From Pseudonocardia sp. (GTDB taxonomy: Bacteria > Actinomycetota > Actinomycetes > Mycobacteriales > Pseudonocardiaceae): DNA of 64,000 nt. Made by a program: the position numbers and the translations under genes. The notes beneath the pieces are model-generated. The model was not told where the DNA came from, ran no database searches, and worked only from the letters and a program-made list of their open reading frames with translations. The stretch covers positions 1-64,000 of the forward strand of contig NZ_JAODNI010000197.1 of the NCBI RefSeq assembly GCF_025465255.1, read 5' to 3'. Below, piece after piece: positions 16,515-24,988 of this stretch (its first letter is position 1; each line of letters starts with the position of its first letter).

Positions 16515-19235
16515 GTGGATTCGACAGTGCCGTCCCGCTCCTCCGACCGGTCCCGACGCCCGGTGGTCGTTCCGTCCGGGCCCGCCGCGGCCGTACCGGA
16601 GGTTCCACCGATCGAGCCGGGCCCGCTCCTCCTGCCGGATCTGCTGCTCAGACTCGACGAGGTGCTCGAACACCTGGGAACCTGCCTGCGATCCGGGGAC
16701 GAGCTGGACGCGTTCCTGCTGTCCGCGGCAGCCGTCCAGATCGTGGAGGACGTCCTCCAGCGGGATCCGCTCTCCTTGCGGCGGGCTGCGAAGTTCCTCG
16801 GCGGACCGGTTGCGACAGCACTGGGCGGAGCCGCCCGGGCCGTCGAGCTCGGACAGGGCTGGAGCGCCTCCCGGCGCCGGTCGACAGCGTGGTGTGCGCA
16901 CGCCCGTGCACTGCGCGACGTGTGCGCCGACGCCGTCGTTGCGGACGGGGGCGGTTTCCGGGACCCAGCCGGTCTGCTCCGCGTCGTCGCCGACCTGGCC
17001 TCCCGCCAGGGCGAACTCGATCGCGTCACTCCGACCGCCCTGATGCGGCTACCGGCCTGCTTCCGCGGACACGACCTCCTCCCGGAGGACGCGGTGACAC
17101 TCGCCCACCGCCATGCGCGCACGCTCGACGAGGGCGCGGAGGTCCTCGTCGTCGGCCTCCGCACCTCGGGCAGTTACCTCGCCCCCCTCGTGGCCGCCGC
17201 GCTGCGGGCGCGCGGGATGCGGGCGCCGGCCCTGTCGTCGCGCCCGGGACATCCGCTCTTCCCGGCCGATGCCGACGCGCTGCGCGCAGCGGTGTCCCGG
17301 GGCGCGCGGGTGGCGATCGTCGACGACGCACCGCGGAGCGGGGCGTCGCTCCGCCGGACCGTCGACCTCGTGCGGGCCCTCGGGGTACCGGTCGACGCCG
17401 TCACACTGCTGGTACCGCTGTTCGGGGACCGATCGCCCGCGGGCCTGGCCGACCTGCACAGGGTCGAGCTGCCGTACTCCGAGTGGAGCGTCCACCGGTT
17501 GCTCGAGCCGGCTGCGGTCGGCCGGGCGCTGGCCGCGATCTGGGGCGTGCCCGTGGTCGCGGCCGAGCAGGCCGGAACACCGAGGTCGGCGCCCGCGCAC
17601 CGGCACCACGTCGAGACGGCCGTGCTGGTACGGACGGCCGACGGCCGGGAACACCAGGTCGTCGCGGCGGGAGCGGGGGCCGGATTCCTCGGGCGGCACG
17701 CGCTCGCCGTCGCCGAGGCCCTGCCGCGGCACGTGGTGGCGGCCCACGGGTTCCAGGACGGGCTGGTGTTCCGGCCTCGGATGTCCTCTCCGGTGGACGG
17801 TGCCGAGATCACTCCGGCCGACGTCGCCGCGATGGCCCGCTACGTCCGCGAGCGGGCCGCGGCGTTGCCCGTCGACGTCGACCGCGCCGTGGGGCTCGCG
17901 GGTCGGGAACCGGTCTGGGAGCTGGCGGCGCGGCTCCTGTCGGCGGCCTACGGCCGGATCGGCGTGCTCCTCCGGCTGCCGTTCCTGGACCAGCTGATCC
18001 GGGACCTGTGCGCCGTCCGGCACCCGTCGGTCGTGGACGGCTCCACCGGCCTCGGCCACTGGTTCCGCGACGGCGGCACGCTGCGGAAGGACCGGGCGGA
18101 CGACCTCGCCTTCGGCAACTGGGACCGGGCCTGTTACGACCGGATCTACGACCTCGCCGGTATCGCCCCCGGTGCGGCGGACGGCGACCTGGTCCGCGGG
18201 CTGCGGGCCGCCTGCCCCTCCGACCCGGAGCGGTATCTGCTCTACGAGCTCGTCCACCTGCAGGAACCGGCGACCGGTCGTCCCAGCGACGAGCACGCCT
18301 GCTCACGAGCGGTGCTCCGGTACCTCGCCGAGCGGCAACCGCCGCCGCCGCCGGCCGGCGGGCCGCTCTGCGCGCTGGACCTCGACGGCGTGCTCGAGAC
18401 CCAGGTGCTCGGCTTCAGCGCCCCGACCCCGACCGGGTGGCAGGCGGTACGCGCGCTCGGTGCGCACGGCTACCGGGCCGTGCCCGTCACGGGCCGGTCG
18501 TTGGCCGAGGTCCGCGACCGCTGCACGATCCTCGGGCTCGCCGGCGGGGTGGCCGAGTACGGCTCCGTCGTCTACGACCACCGAGCCGGGCGGATCCTGC
18601 CCCAGGTGGATCCGTCCGACCTCGCGCTGCTCGATCAGCTCCGCTCGGCGCTCGCCGCCGCACCGCACGTCGAGATCGACGACGGCTACCGGTTCGGCAT
18701 CCGCGCCCGGTACGTCCGCGACGAGGGCCGGGGCCGGCGCCTTCCCCCGGCCGTGCTGGACCCGGCACTCGACCGCCTCGGAGCGGGCCGTACCCGGCTG
18801 CGGGTGATCACCGGCCGGTACCAGACCGACATCGTCGCCGCGGCGGTCACCAAGGGGACCGGCCTGCGCGCGCTCGCCACCGTCCTCGGCGACGACGGGT
18901 CTCCGGCCCCGGTGGCGATGGCGATCGGGGACACCGACGAGGACCTGCCCATGCTCAGGATCGCCGACGCCGGGTTCGCGCCCGCCAACGCCACCTCCGG
19001 CGTGCGGGACGCCGGCGTCGTGGTCCTGGGCGCTCCCCACGCCGCGGGAGTGGAGAAGGCGGTGGACCGCGTTCTCGGCCACCGCCCGGGGCGCTGTGCC
19101 GTCTGTCGCCCGACGCCCGGCGCCGATGCCGGAGCGCGAGCGTTGTCGACGGTGCTGGACGCCCCCCGGTCGGGGCGACGCGGCCTGCTCCTGGCGGCCG
19201 TGCGGCTCGGCATCGCGGCGCGAGCCCTCCGGTGA
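16515..19235 (+). CDS. phosphoribosyltransferase / kinase-like / HAD phosphatase fusion
   Basis: 906 residues from GTG 16515 (GGAG eight bases upstream; the frame is open from 16326). Three parts can be seen. Residues about 150-340 form a PRTase fold: VLVVGLRTSGSYLAPLV near 209, and the PRPP-binding loop VAIVDDAPRSGASLRRT near 265. The middle (about 350-600) has GAGAGFLGRHALAVAEALPR and, after HWFRDGGTLRKDRADDL, ACYDRIYDLAG, which recalls phosphotransferase kinases (inference). Residues about 617-880 are a HAD phosphatase: LCALDLDGVLETQVLG, VTGRSLAEVRDRC, AIGDTDEDLPMLRIA. It thus could make, phosphorylate and dephosphorylate a ribosylated metabolite. The stop overlaps the flippase start (GTGA), so both act together. 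Confidence 0.72.
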   Translation: MDSTVPSRSSDRSRRPVVVPSGPAAAVPEVPPIEPGPLLLPDLLLRLDEVLEHLGTCLRSGDELDAFLLSAAAVQIVEDVLQRDPLSLRRAAKFLGGPVATALGGAARAVELGQGWSASRRRSTAWCAHARALRDVCADAVVADGGGFRDPAGLLRVVADLASRQGELDRVTPTALMRLPACFRGHDLLPEDAVTLAHRHARTLDEGAEVLVVGLRTSGSYLAPLVAAALRARGMRAPALSSRPGHPLFPADADALRAAVSRGARVAIVDDAPRSGASLRRTVDLVRALGVPVDAVTLLVPLFGDRSPAGLADLHRVELPYSEWSVHRLLEPAAVGRALAAIWGVPVVAAEQAGTPRSAPAHRHHVETAVLVRTADGREHQVVAAGAGAGFLGRHALAVAEALPRHVVAAHGFQDGLVFRPRMSSPVDGAEITPADVAAMARYVRERAAALPVDVDRAVGLAGREPVWELAARLLSAAYGRIGVLLRLPFLDQLIRDLCAVRHPSVVDGSTGLGHWFRDGGTLRKDRADDLAFGNWDRACYDRIYDLAGIAPGAADGDLVRGLRAACPSDPERYLLYELVHLQEPATGRPSDEHACSRAVLRYLAERQPPPPPAGGPLCALDLDGVLETQVLGFSAPTPTGWQAVRALGAHGYRAVPVTGRSLAEVRDRCTILGLAGGVAEYGSVVYDHRAGRILPQVDPSDLALLDQLRSALAAAPHVEIDDGYRFGIRARYVRDEGRGRRLPPAVLDPALDRLGAGRTRLRVITGRYQTDIVAAAVTKGTGLRALATVLGDDGSPAPVAMAIGDTDEDLPMLRIADAGFAPANATSGVRDAGVVVLGAPHAAGVEKAVDRVLGHRPGRCAVCRPTPGADAGARALSTVLDAPRSGRRGLLLAAVRLGIAARALR

Positions 19236-20521
19236 CGCGTGCGGGATCGGACGCCCTCGCGTGGCTGCAGGCCTGGCGGGAGCCGGTTCACCGGGACGGT
19301 CTGGCCCTCGTGGCCAGCACCGCGGCCACCGGCGTGCTCGGCCTGGTGTTCTGGGTCGTCGCCGCGCGCCTGTATCCGCCGGCCGTCGTGGGCCTGAACT
19401 CCGTCGCGATCTCGACGATGACGCTGCTCAGCGGGCTCGCGCAGCTCAACCTCTCCTACCTCCTCCTGCGGTTCCTGCCGGTCGCCGGCACGCGGACCCG
19501 CAGGCTCGTCCTGGCGTCGTACGGGGTGAGCGGCATCGCATCGCTCCTGGTGGCGGGGCTGTTCGTCCTCGGTGCACGGATCTGGGCACCGGATCTCCTC
19601 GACCACGTGGGCGGCACGGGCCTGCTGGCCTTCCTCCTGCCCGGCGTGGCCGTGTGGACCGTGTTCGCGTTGCAGGACTTCGTCCTCACCGCGCTGGGCC
19701 GCGCGGTCGTCGTACCGCTGGAGAACGTCGCCTTCTCGATCCTCAAGATGGTGCTGCTGATGGCGATCGGCGGTGTCGCGGCCCTCGGCATCGCCTGGGC
19801 CTGGCTGGTCGCCACGGGCGTCACCGTCGTCGTGATGAGCGGCTATCTCCTCCTCCGGGTCCTCCCCCGGGTCACCACGAACGCCGAGGCCGACGGACCC
19901 TCCGCGTCCACCGCCGCGGTCGCGCGGGGAACCGGCCTCGGCCGCTACGCCGCTGCCGAGTACGCCGGATCGGTCGCCTGGGGCGCGGCGGTGTTCGGGC
20001 TCCCGATCGCCGTTCTGCACGTGACCGGACCGGACGGCGCGGCCGTGTACGGCGTGGCCTGGACCATCGCGTTCGCCCTGTACATGGCCGCGTCCGGCAC
20101 CGGCCAGTCCTTCGTCGCCCACGCCGCCCGCACCCCGGACGACGTGGACGCCGCACTCCGTGCGGTCGTCCGGCGGGCGCTGGTGATCGTCGGGGTACCG
20201 GTGGTGGTCGTCGTGGCGGGCTCGTCCCTGCTGCTCCGGCAGTTCGGCACCCTCTACGAGCAGGCGGGCGGCAGCGTCCTGGTCGTCGCGGCCCTCTCGG
20301 CACTTCCCAACGTGTTCACCAACGCCGCGGTCAACCTGGCCCGGGCCCGGCGACGGTGGGGCCCGCTCGTCGCGATACCGGGCTCGATCTCGGTGATCAC
20401 GATCGCGCTCGGCCTGTTCCTGATGCCGGTGCTGGGTGTCGTCGGCGCCGCCATCGGATGGCTGGTGGCGCAGACGGTCGTCGCCGCCGTCGCGACGCCG
20501 TGGAAGGTCCTGCGCGCGTGA
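19232..20521 (+). CDS. Wzx/MurJ-like polysaccharide flippase-type membrane protein
   Basis: 429 residues from GTG 19232, overlapping the fusion enzyme's stop by four bases. About twelve hydrophobic segments run through the protein (for example TGVLGLVFWVVAARLYPPAV, GLLAFLLPGVAVWTVFALQD, VLGVVGAAIGWLVAQTVVAA). This helix pattern and the ARLYPPAVVGLNSVAIS start match MOP-superfamily exporters of lipid-linked glycans (RfbX/Wzx). It probably moves a lipid-linked or polar product made by the upstream enzyme across the membrane. No glycosyltransferase or polymerase gene is nearby, so it is not part of an ordinary capsule locus. Confidence 0.78.
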   Translation: MTRAGSDALAWLQAWREPVHRDGLALVASTAATGVLGLVFWVVAARLYPPAVVGLNSVAISTMTLLSGLAQLNLSYLLLRFLPVAGTRTRRLVLASYGVSGIASLLVAGLFVLGARIWAPDLLDHVGGTGLLAFLLPGVAVWTVFALQDFVLTALGRAVVVPLENVAFSILKMVLLMAIGGVAALGIAWAWLVATGVTVVVMSGYLLLRVLPRVTTNAEADGPSASTAAVARGTGLGRYAAAEYAGSVAWGAAVFGLPIAVLHVTGPDGAAVYGVAWTIAFALYMAASGTGQSFVAHAARTPDDVDAALRAVVRRALVIVGVPVVVVVAGSSLLLRQFGTLYEQAGGSVLVVAALSALPNVFTNAAVNLARARRRWGPLVAIPGSISVITIALGLFLMPVLGVVGAAIGWLVAQTVVAAVATPWKVLRA

Positions 20522-20526
20522 AGCGG

Positions 20527-21222
20527 TCACACCGCGGGCCGCGGCACCGCCTCAGAAGCACGCCCCTGGTGAGGCTGCCGCCGCCGGGAGCCAGGGTGGC
20601 CGGGGCGGCGCAGATGCCGGGCGACATACGTCGGGTAGGCCATCTGGCTGAGCATGAGCAACCGCTCGACGGCGCCCAGGAACGCGCCGTCGTCGATCAG
20701 CTGCAGGAAGAACCAGGCGAGCTGAACCAACAGCACGCCCGTGACGGCGACCCTGAACCGCGGGAGCGGCTGCGCCGCGGTGTGCAGGTTCGCGGTGAGC
20801 GGCCACACCGTCAGCGCGACCCACGCGCAGGCCGCGGCGCCCATGTGGACAGGAGAGCTCCCCTGGACCGGCTGGGGAGCGAGCGCCGCCACGACCACCC
20901 CGGTACCGGCGGCGGCGAGGACGGCCCGGGACCGGGCCGTCAGCACCCGGAGCTGCACCGCCAGACCGAGGTACGTGCCGCCGGCCAGCAGGAGCCCGGC
21001 CGCCATGATCCAGGAGTGGGTGGCCCCGCGGCCGGCCAGGACGCTGATGGTCTGGGCCGTCCTGTCGTAGGGACGGGCCTGCACCAGCGCCGCGGTCGTC
21101 CACGCGAGCGTGAGCAACAGGGGCGCACAGGCGACGACCGCGACCTGCGCGGCGGAGAGGCAGCCCGCCGTCCGTTCAGCCGGGCAGTGCCGGCAGGCGG
21201 CGTCGGGGCTGCTCGCCATCAC
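20527..21222 (-). CDS. DUF998-type membrane protein
   Basis: 231 residues. About six membrane segments, starting with VAVVACAPLLLTLAWTTAAL. The arrangement (YDRTAQTISVLAGRGATHSW then AAGLLLAGGTYLGLAVQL) fits DUF998 membrane proteins. A Cys-rich N-terminus (ACRHCPAERTAGC) is unusual and might bind a metal. The C-terminus is basic and disordered. It is convergent with the flippase, with only five bases between stops. Confidence 0.68.
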   Translation of the reverse strand: MMASSPDAACRHCPAERTAGCLSAAQVAVVACAPLLLTLAWTTAALVQARPYDRTAQTISVLAGRGATHSWIMAAGLLLAGGTYLGLAVQLRVLTARSRAVLAAAGTGVVVAALAPQPVQGSSPVHMGAAACAWVALTVWPLTANLHTAAQPLPRFRVAVTGVLLVQLAWFFLQLIDDGAFLGAVERLLMLSQMAYPTYVARHLRRPGHPGSRRRQPHQGRASEAVPRPAV

Positions 21223-21256
21223 CGGGTCCGGGGACCCTCGGGCGCAACCGGGCCGG

Positions 21257-21409
21257 CTACCGGACGGCGCGCCGTCGGACCGCGCCGACGATTCCGGTCG
21301 CCACGAAGAGCACGATTCCGATGATGGCCAGCCACAGCAGCGATTTCACGGTGAAGCCGATGATCGCGACGATCAGCCAGAGCACGAGCAACCCGACGAT
21401 CAGTCCCAT
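21257..21409 (-). CDS. 50-residue hydrophobic membrane peptide
   Basis: ATG at 21409 with AGGTGG six bases upstream and stop TAG at 21257-21259. The product has two hydrophobic stretches, GLIVGLLVLWLIVAIIGF and WLAIIGIVLFVATGIVGAV, and ends RRRAVR. It resembles the small DUF/hydrophobic proteins often annotated near actinobacterial stress genes. No function can be assigned. It ends 35 bases upstream of the DUF998 gene on the same strand and is probably co-transcribed with it. Confidence 0.65.
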   Translation of the reverse strand: MGLIVGLLVLWLIVAIIGFTVKSLLWLAIIGIVLFVATGIVGAVRRRAVR

Positions 21410-21562
21410 GACTGCCACCTTCCGATCGAACACCGATGCTGGTCGAGCGCAGCGTTCCCGTCAGGAGCCGTCGGTAACCATCCCTGGTGACGTCGACGGG
21501 CCCGAGTCCCGTCCGCCAGGTAAAGGATTCACCAGGTCATGACTGGTCTACCCTGTCGCGTC

Positions 21563-22330
21563 ATGCCCTCCGACCCCGCGGTCCCGCCGTCGCGGCGAGC
21601 CTTCCTCAAGGCCGCCGGGCTGCTCCCGCTGCTCGGTGTGACCGCGTGTGCGGCCGCGCCGGGCCCCCCGGCGGCCACGCCCGCGCCGGCCACGACGAGC
21701 CCACCGGCCGCCGCACCGACGGCGGCCCCGCGTCCGGTGGGCGAGGTCCAGCACTCCGACACCGGACGCCCGCAGGTGGCGCTCACCTTCCACGGCGCGG
21801 GCGACGAAGCCCTGGCCCGTCGCGTGCTCACGACGCTGCACGACCGTGGTGCGGCCGTCACCGTGCTGGCCGTCGGGACGTGGTTGCAGCAGTACCCGGA
21901 CGCCCCCCGGCTCGTCACGGACCTCGGCCACGAGATCGGCAACCACACCTGGTCGCACCCGGACCTCACCGCGCTCGACGAGGCCGGGATTCGTGCGGAG
22001 ATCGAGCGGTGCCGGGACCGCATCGCCACGGCGACCGGGGGCCCCGGCGCCTTCTTCCGGCCCTCGCAGGCGCAGCACGCCACCCCCGAGGTCCGCCGCA
22101 TCGCCGCGGCCGCCGGGTATCCCGCCGTGCTGTCCTACGACGTCGACTCCAAGGACTTCACCGATCCCGGCGCGAGCGCCATCCGGCGGAACGCGCGGAG
22201 CGCCGTCGCCGGTAGCGTCGTGAGTCTGCATCTCGGCCATCCCGGCACCCTCGAGGCCCTTCCCGGCCTCCTCGACGACCTGGCCACCCGCGGTCTCACG
22301 CCCGTCACCGCCAGCACGCTGTTCGGCTGA
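21563..22330 (+). CDS. Tat-exported NodB-like protein with altered catalytic motif
   Basis: 255 residues from ATG 21563. The N-terminus has a twin-arginine pattern (SRRAFLKAAGLLPLLG) and a Cys near the end of the signal (TACAAAP), so it is probably a Tat-exported lipoprotein. A polysaccharide deacetylase fold follows: VALTFHGAGDEAL takes the place of the usual TFDDG, GHEIGNHTWSHPDLT retains the HxxxH metal ligands, and FFRPSQAQHATPEV replaces RPPYG. The first metal-binding Asp is therefore displaced, so activity is uncertain. The next gene follows after 12 bases, forming an operon of two exported proteins. Confidence 0.78.
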   Translation: MPSDPAVPPSRRAFLKAAGLLPLLGVTACAAAPGPPAATPAPATTSPPAAAPTAAPRPVGEVQHSDTGRPQVALTFHGAGDEALARRVLTTLHDRGAAVTVLAVGTWLQQYPDAPRLVTDLGHEIGNHTWSHPDLTALDEAGIRAEIERCRDRIATATGGPGAFFRPSQAQHATPEVRRIAAAAGYPAVLSYDVDSKDFTDPGASAIRRNARSAVAGSVVSLHLGHPGTLEALPGLLDDLATRGLTPVTASTLFG

Positions 22331-22342
22331 GAGGACCCGCCC

Positions 22343-23521
22343 GTGACGGCCCGACCCCGGCATTCCGCCGCGCTCCTGCTCGCCCTCGCCCTCCTGCTCG
22401 CCGCCGGATGCTCGACCGCCGATCCCGCGCCCGCGGTCACCGCTCCGGCCCCGCAGGCCGCGCGCCCGGTTGCAGACCCGGGACTACCCGGGATGGCGCC
22501 GGTCCTCGACCCGCACAACGTCTACGCCGGGGCCGGGGCGAACATGCTCTCCGACGTGGCCAGGACCGCGAAACCGCTGGTCTACGTACCGCACACGACG
22601 TCCCGGGACGTCTGGGTGATCGACCCCGCGACGTTCGCCGTGGTGGCGAAGTACCCCCTCGGCGCCGGCGAGCTCCAGCACGTGGTCCCGTCGTGGGACA
22701 TGAAGACGCTCTACGCCAGCGACGACACCCGGGACAGGCTCACCCCCTTCGATGCGACGACGGGCAGGCCCGGCACCCCGATCCCGGTCACCGACCCCTA
22801 CAACCTCTACTTCACCCCCGATGGGCACTCCGCGATCTCGGTGGCCGAGCAACGCAAGGAACTCGTCTTCTACGACCCGCACACCTGGGCCGTCCAGGAC
22901 ACGCTGAAGACCCCCGACTGCGCCGGCATCGACCACGCGGACTTCACCGCCGACGGCCGCACCGCCGTGTTCACCTGCGAATTCGCCGGGCGCGTCGCCG
23001 TGGTCGACGTCGCGACGCATCACCTGCTCCGCACGATCGACATGCCGCACCGCAACACCAGGATGGGCCCGCAGGACATCAAGCTCGCCCCGGACGGCTC
23101 GGTCTTCTACATCGCCGACAGCGACCAGAACGGCCTCTGGGTGCTCGACGGGGCGGCCACGAAGGTCGAGCGGACGATCCCCACCGGCCGGGGTGCCCAC
23201 GGTCTCTACCTCTCCCGCGACGCCACGAAGCTCTACGTGACCAACCGGCACGAGGGCAGTGTCAGCGTCCTCGACGCCTACACCGGCGCGCCGGTCACCA
23301 AGTGGCAGATCCCGGGCGGCGGGAGCCCGGACATGGGCAACGTGACCGCGGACGGCACCCAGCTGTGGCTCTCCGGCCGCTACGACCGCGCCGTCTACGT
23401 CCTCTCGACGGCCGACGGCCACCTGATCCACAAGATCGGCGTCGGCAACGGGCCGCACGGCCTGTGCATCTGGCCCCAGCCCGGCCGCTACTCCCTCGGG
23501 CACACCGGGATCACCCGGTAG
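22343..23521 (+). CDS. YncE-like beta-propeller lipoprotein
   Basis: 392 residues from GTG 22343. The signal peptide ends in the lipobox LAAGC. The mature part is built of seven-bladed-propeller repeats of about 40 residues with YVxN/VSVLD-type strands: VWVIDPATFAVVAKYPLGAG, VAVVDVATHHLLRTIDMP, VSVLDAYTGAPVTKW and VYVLSTADGHLIHKIGVGNG. Similar proteins bind surface ligands or act as scaffolds. Paired with the NodB-like protein, it may help handle a cell-wall glycan; this is inference. It ends 79 bases before hypA and seems unrelated to the hydrogenase. Confidence 0.8.
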   Translation: MTARPRHSAALLLALALLLAAGCSTADPAPAVTAPAPQAARPVADPGLPGMAPVLDPHNVYAGAGANMLSDVARTAKPLVYVPHTTSRDVWVIDPATFAVVAKYPLGAGELQHVVPSWDMKTLYASDDTRDRLTPFDATTGRPGTPIPVTDPYNLYFTPDGHSAISVAEQRKELVFYDPHTWAVQDTLKTPDCAGIDHADFTADGRTAVFTCEFAGRVAVVDVATHHLLRTIDMPHRNTRMGPQDIKLAPDGSVFYIADSDQNGLWVLDGAATKVERTIPTGRGAHGLYLSRDATKLYVTNRHEGSVSVLDAYTGAPVTKWQIPGGGSPDMGNVTADGTQLWLSGRYDRAVYVLSTADGHLIHKIGVGNGPHGLCIWPQPGRYSLGHTGITR

Positions 23522-23600
23522 CGGCCCGGACGGCCCGCCGACCCTTTCCGCTCGACGACGGTCGGCGTACGGTCGCCCCACCCATCCTCGGGAGGCGGCG

Positions 23601-23930
23601 ATGCACGAGCTGTCCATCACCCGGAGCATCGTCGAGTCCGTCGTCGACCGGCTTCCGGGTCGCCGCGTCACGCTGGTCAACCTGGACATCGGCAAGCTCT
23701 CGGGGGTCGAGCCGGAGGCGCTGCGCTTCTGCTTCGAGCTGGTGGCGGCGGGAACGGACCTCGACGGGGCCGCGCTCGTCATCGCCGAGCCACCCGGGCG
23801 GGCCCACTGCGCGGAGTGCGGCTCGGACTTCGAACTCGACGCTCTCATCCTGCTGTGCGACTGCGGCAGTGCCGACGTCCGCGTCCGCAGTGGCCACGAG
23901 CTCCGGATCAGATCGGTGGAGGTGGCCTGA
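23601..23930 (+). CDS. hypA: hydrogenase nickel-insertion protein HypA
   Basis: 109 residues from ATG 23601 with GGGAGGCGG upstream. The N-terminus MHELSITRSIVESV carries the nickel-binding MHE. The zinc site has CAEC near residues 70-73, but the second half reads LLCDCGSADV, that is C-x-C rather than the usual C-x-x-C. HypA delivers nickel with HypB to the large-subunit precursor. It is the first gene of the hydrogenase island and ends one base before hypB starts. Confidence 0.95.
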   Translation: MHELSITRSIVESVVDRLPGRRVTLVNLDIGKLSGVEPEALRFCFELVAAGTDLDGAALVIAEPPGRAHCAECGSDFELDALILLCDCGSADVRVRSGHELRIRSVEVA

Positions 23931-23931
23931 G

Positions 23932-24720
23932 ATGTGCGCGACCTGCGGGTGCGGAGACGACGCGGGCGTGCGGGTGACGACCGTCGGGCACGACGGGCAC
24001 AGCCACGCCCCTGACAACGGTCACGACCATCCCGACGACCCGGACCGCGCCCGCACGGTCGTCCTCGAACAACGGATCCTGGCCAAGAACGACCACCTCG
24101 CCGAGCACAACCGCACCTGGCTGGCCGCGCGGAGCTGCGTCCTGGTCAACCTGATGAGCGCTCCGGGCTCGGGCAAGACGAGCCTGCTGGAGCGCACGAT
24201 CGCCGAGGCCGCGTTGCCGCTGGGGGTCATCGAGGGCGACCAGGAGACCCTCGTCGACGCGCAGCGCATCGAGGCGGCCGGCTGCCCGGTGGTACAGATC
24301 AACACCGGTGCGGGTTGTCATCTCGACGCCGACATGACCGCCCGGGGACTGCGCGCCCTCGACCCCCGGCCCGGCTCGGTCGTCGTCGTCGAGAACGTGG
24401 GGAACCTGGTGTGTCCCGCGCTGTTCGACCTCGGGGAGACGCGACGGGTGGTGATCATGTCCACGACGGAGGGCCCGGACAAGCCCCTCAAGTACCCGCA
24501 GATGTTCGTCGGCGCCCACCTGGTGCTGATCAACAAGGTCGACCTGCTGCCCCACCTCGACGTCACCCTCGACCAGATCGTCACGAACGTCCGGGCCGTC
24601 GCGCCCACGGCCGGGCTCCTGCCCGTGTCCGCGACCCGGGGCGAGGGGATGACCCACTGGTACCGCTGGCTGGAGCGGCTGGCGTCTCCCGTGATCGACG
24701 AGCGGCACCCGGCGGGGTGA
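23932..24720 (+). CDS. hypB: hydrogenase nickel incorporation GTPase HypB
   Basis: 262 residues from ATG 23932. The N-terminus has CATCGCG and then a histidine-rich nickel store (VGHDGHSHAPDNGHDHPDD). The GTPase core is complete: VNLMSAPGSGKTSLLE (P-loop), VIEGDQET, VVVENVGNLVCPALFD (metal site Cys) and INKVDLLP (base specificity). It hydrolyses GTP to drive nickel insertion into HhyL together with HypA. Confidence 0.96.
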   Translation: MCATCGCGDDAGVRVTTVGHDGHSHAPDNGHDHPDDPDRARTVVLEQRILAKNDHLAEHNRTWLAARSCVLVNLMSAPGSGKTSLLERTIAEAALPLGVIEGDQETLVDAQRIEAAGCPVVQINTGAGCHLDADMTARGLRALDPRPGSVVVVENVGNLVCPALFDLGETRRVVIMSTTEGPDKPLKYPQMFVGAHLVLINKVDLLPHLDVTLDQIVTNVRAVAPTAGLLPVSATRGEGMTHWYRWLERLASPVIDERHPAG

Positions 24721-24878
24721 ACGCACGACGAATACCGCCGGCACGCGGCAGACGGGTCACGGGCTGTCCGCCGGGATGGTCGGTCGAAGACCCGAGGCGT
24801 TCATAGAGTGCTTCGGATTATAGGTGTTCAGTGCCTCTAGCTGCGAGAACACGGCGCGACTCCAATCGCCGTCGGCAC

Positions 24879-24907
24879 TTGACACTGATCCACCAAGAGG
24901 CGTAGCA
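24879..24907 (+). promoter_or_regulatory. possible promoter of the hydrogenase structural genes
   Basis: TTGACA at 24879-24884 is a consensus -35 box; with an 18-base spacer the -10 position reads TAGCAA (24903-24908), a weak match. The structural gene hhyS begins at 24989, leaving a leader of about 75 bases. A second AT-rich island (ATTATAGGTGTT, about 24817-24828) offers an alternative -10. Confidence 0.4.
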
Positions 24908-24923
24908 AGTGATGTGCGTCACT
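24908..24923 (+). promoter_or_regulatory. CRP/FNR-type palindrome ahead of hhyS
   Basis: AGTGATGTGCGTCACT is a perfect palindromic match to GTGA-N6-TCAC, the CRP/FNR-family operator core. It lies 65 bases before the hhyS start, just downstream of the likely -10 region, a position more typical of repression or of activation from an upstream alternative promoter. Confidence 0.55.
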
Positions 24924-24988
24924 GGTTCCTTCAGGCCCGAGGACGCGGCCGGAGCCGCAGCGGCGCGACTCCTCTGAGGAGGGACGTC

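Noticed and set aside
16496..19231. Upstream extension of the flippase frame (total 1341 residues)
   Set aside because: The first ~912 codons are an Arg/Gly/Pro shadow of the PRTase-HAD gene; the flippase begins at the GTGA overlap at 19232.
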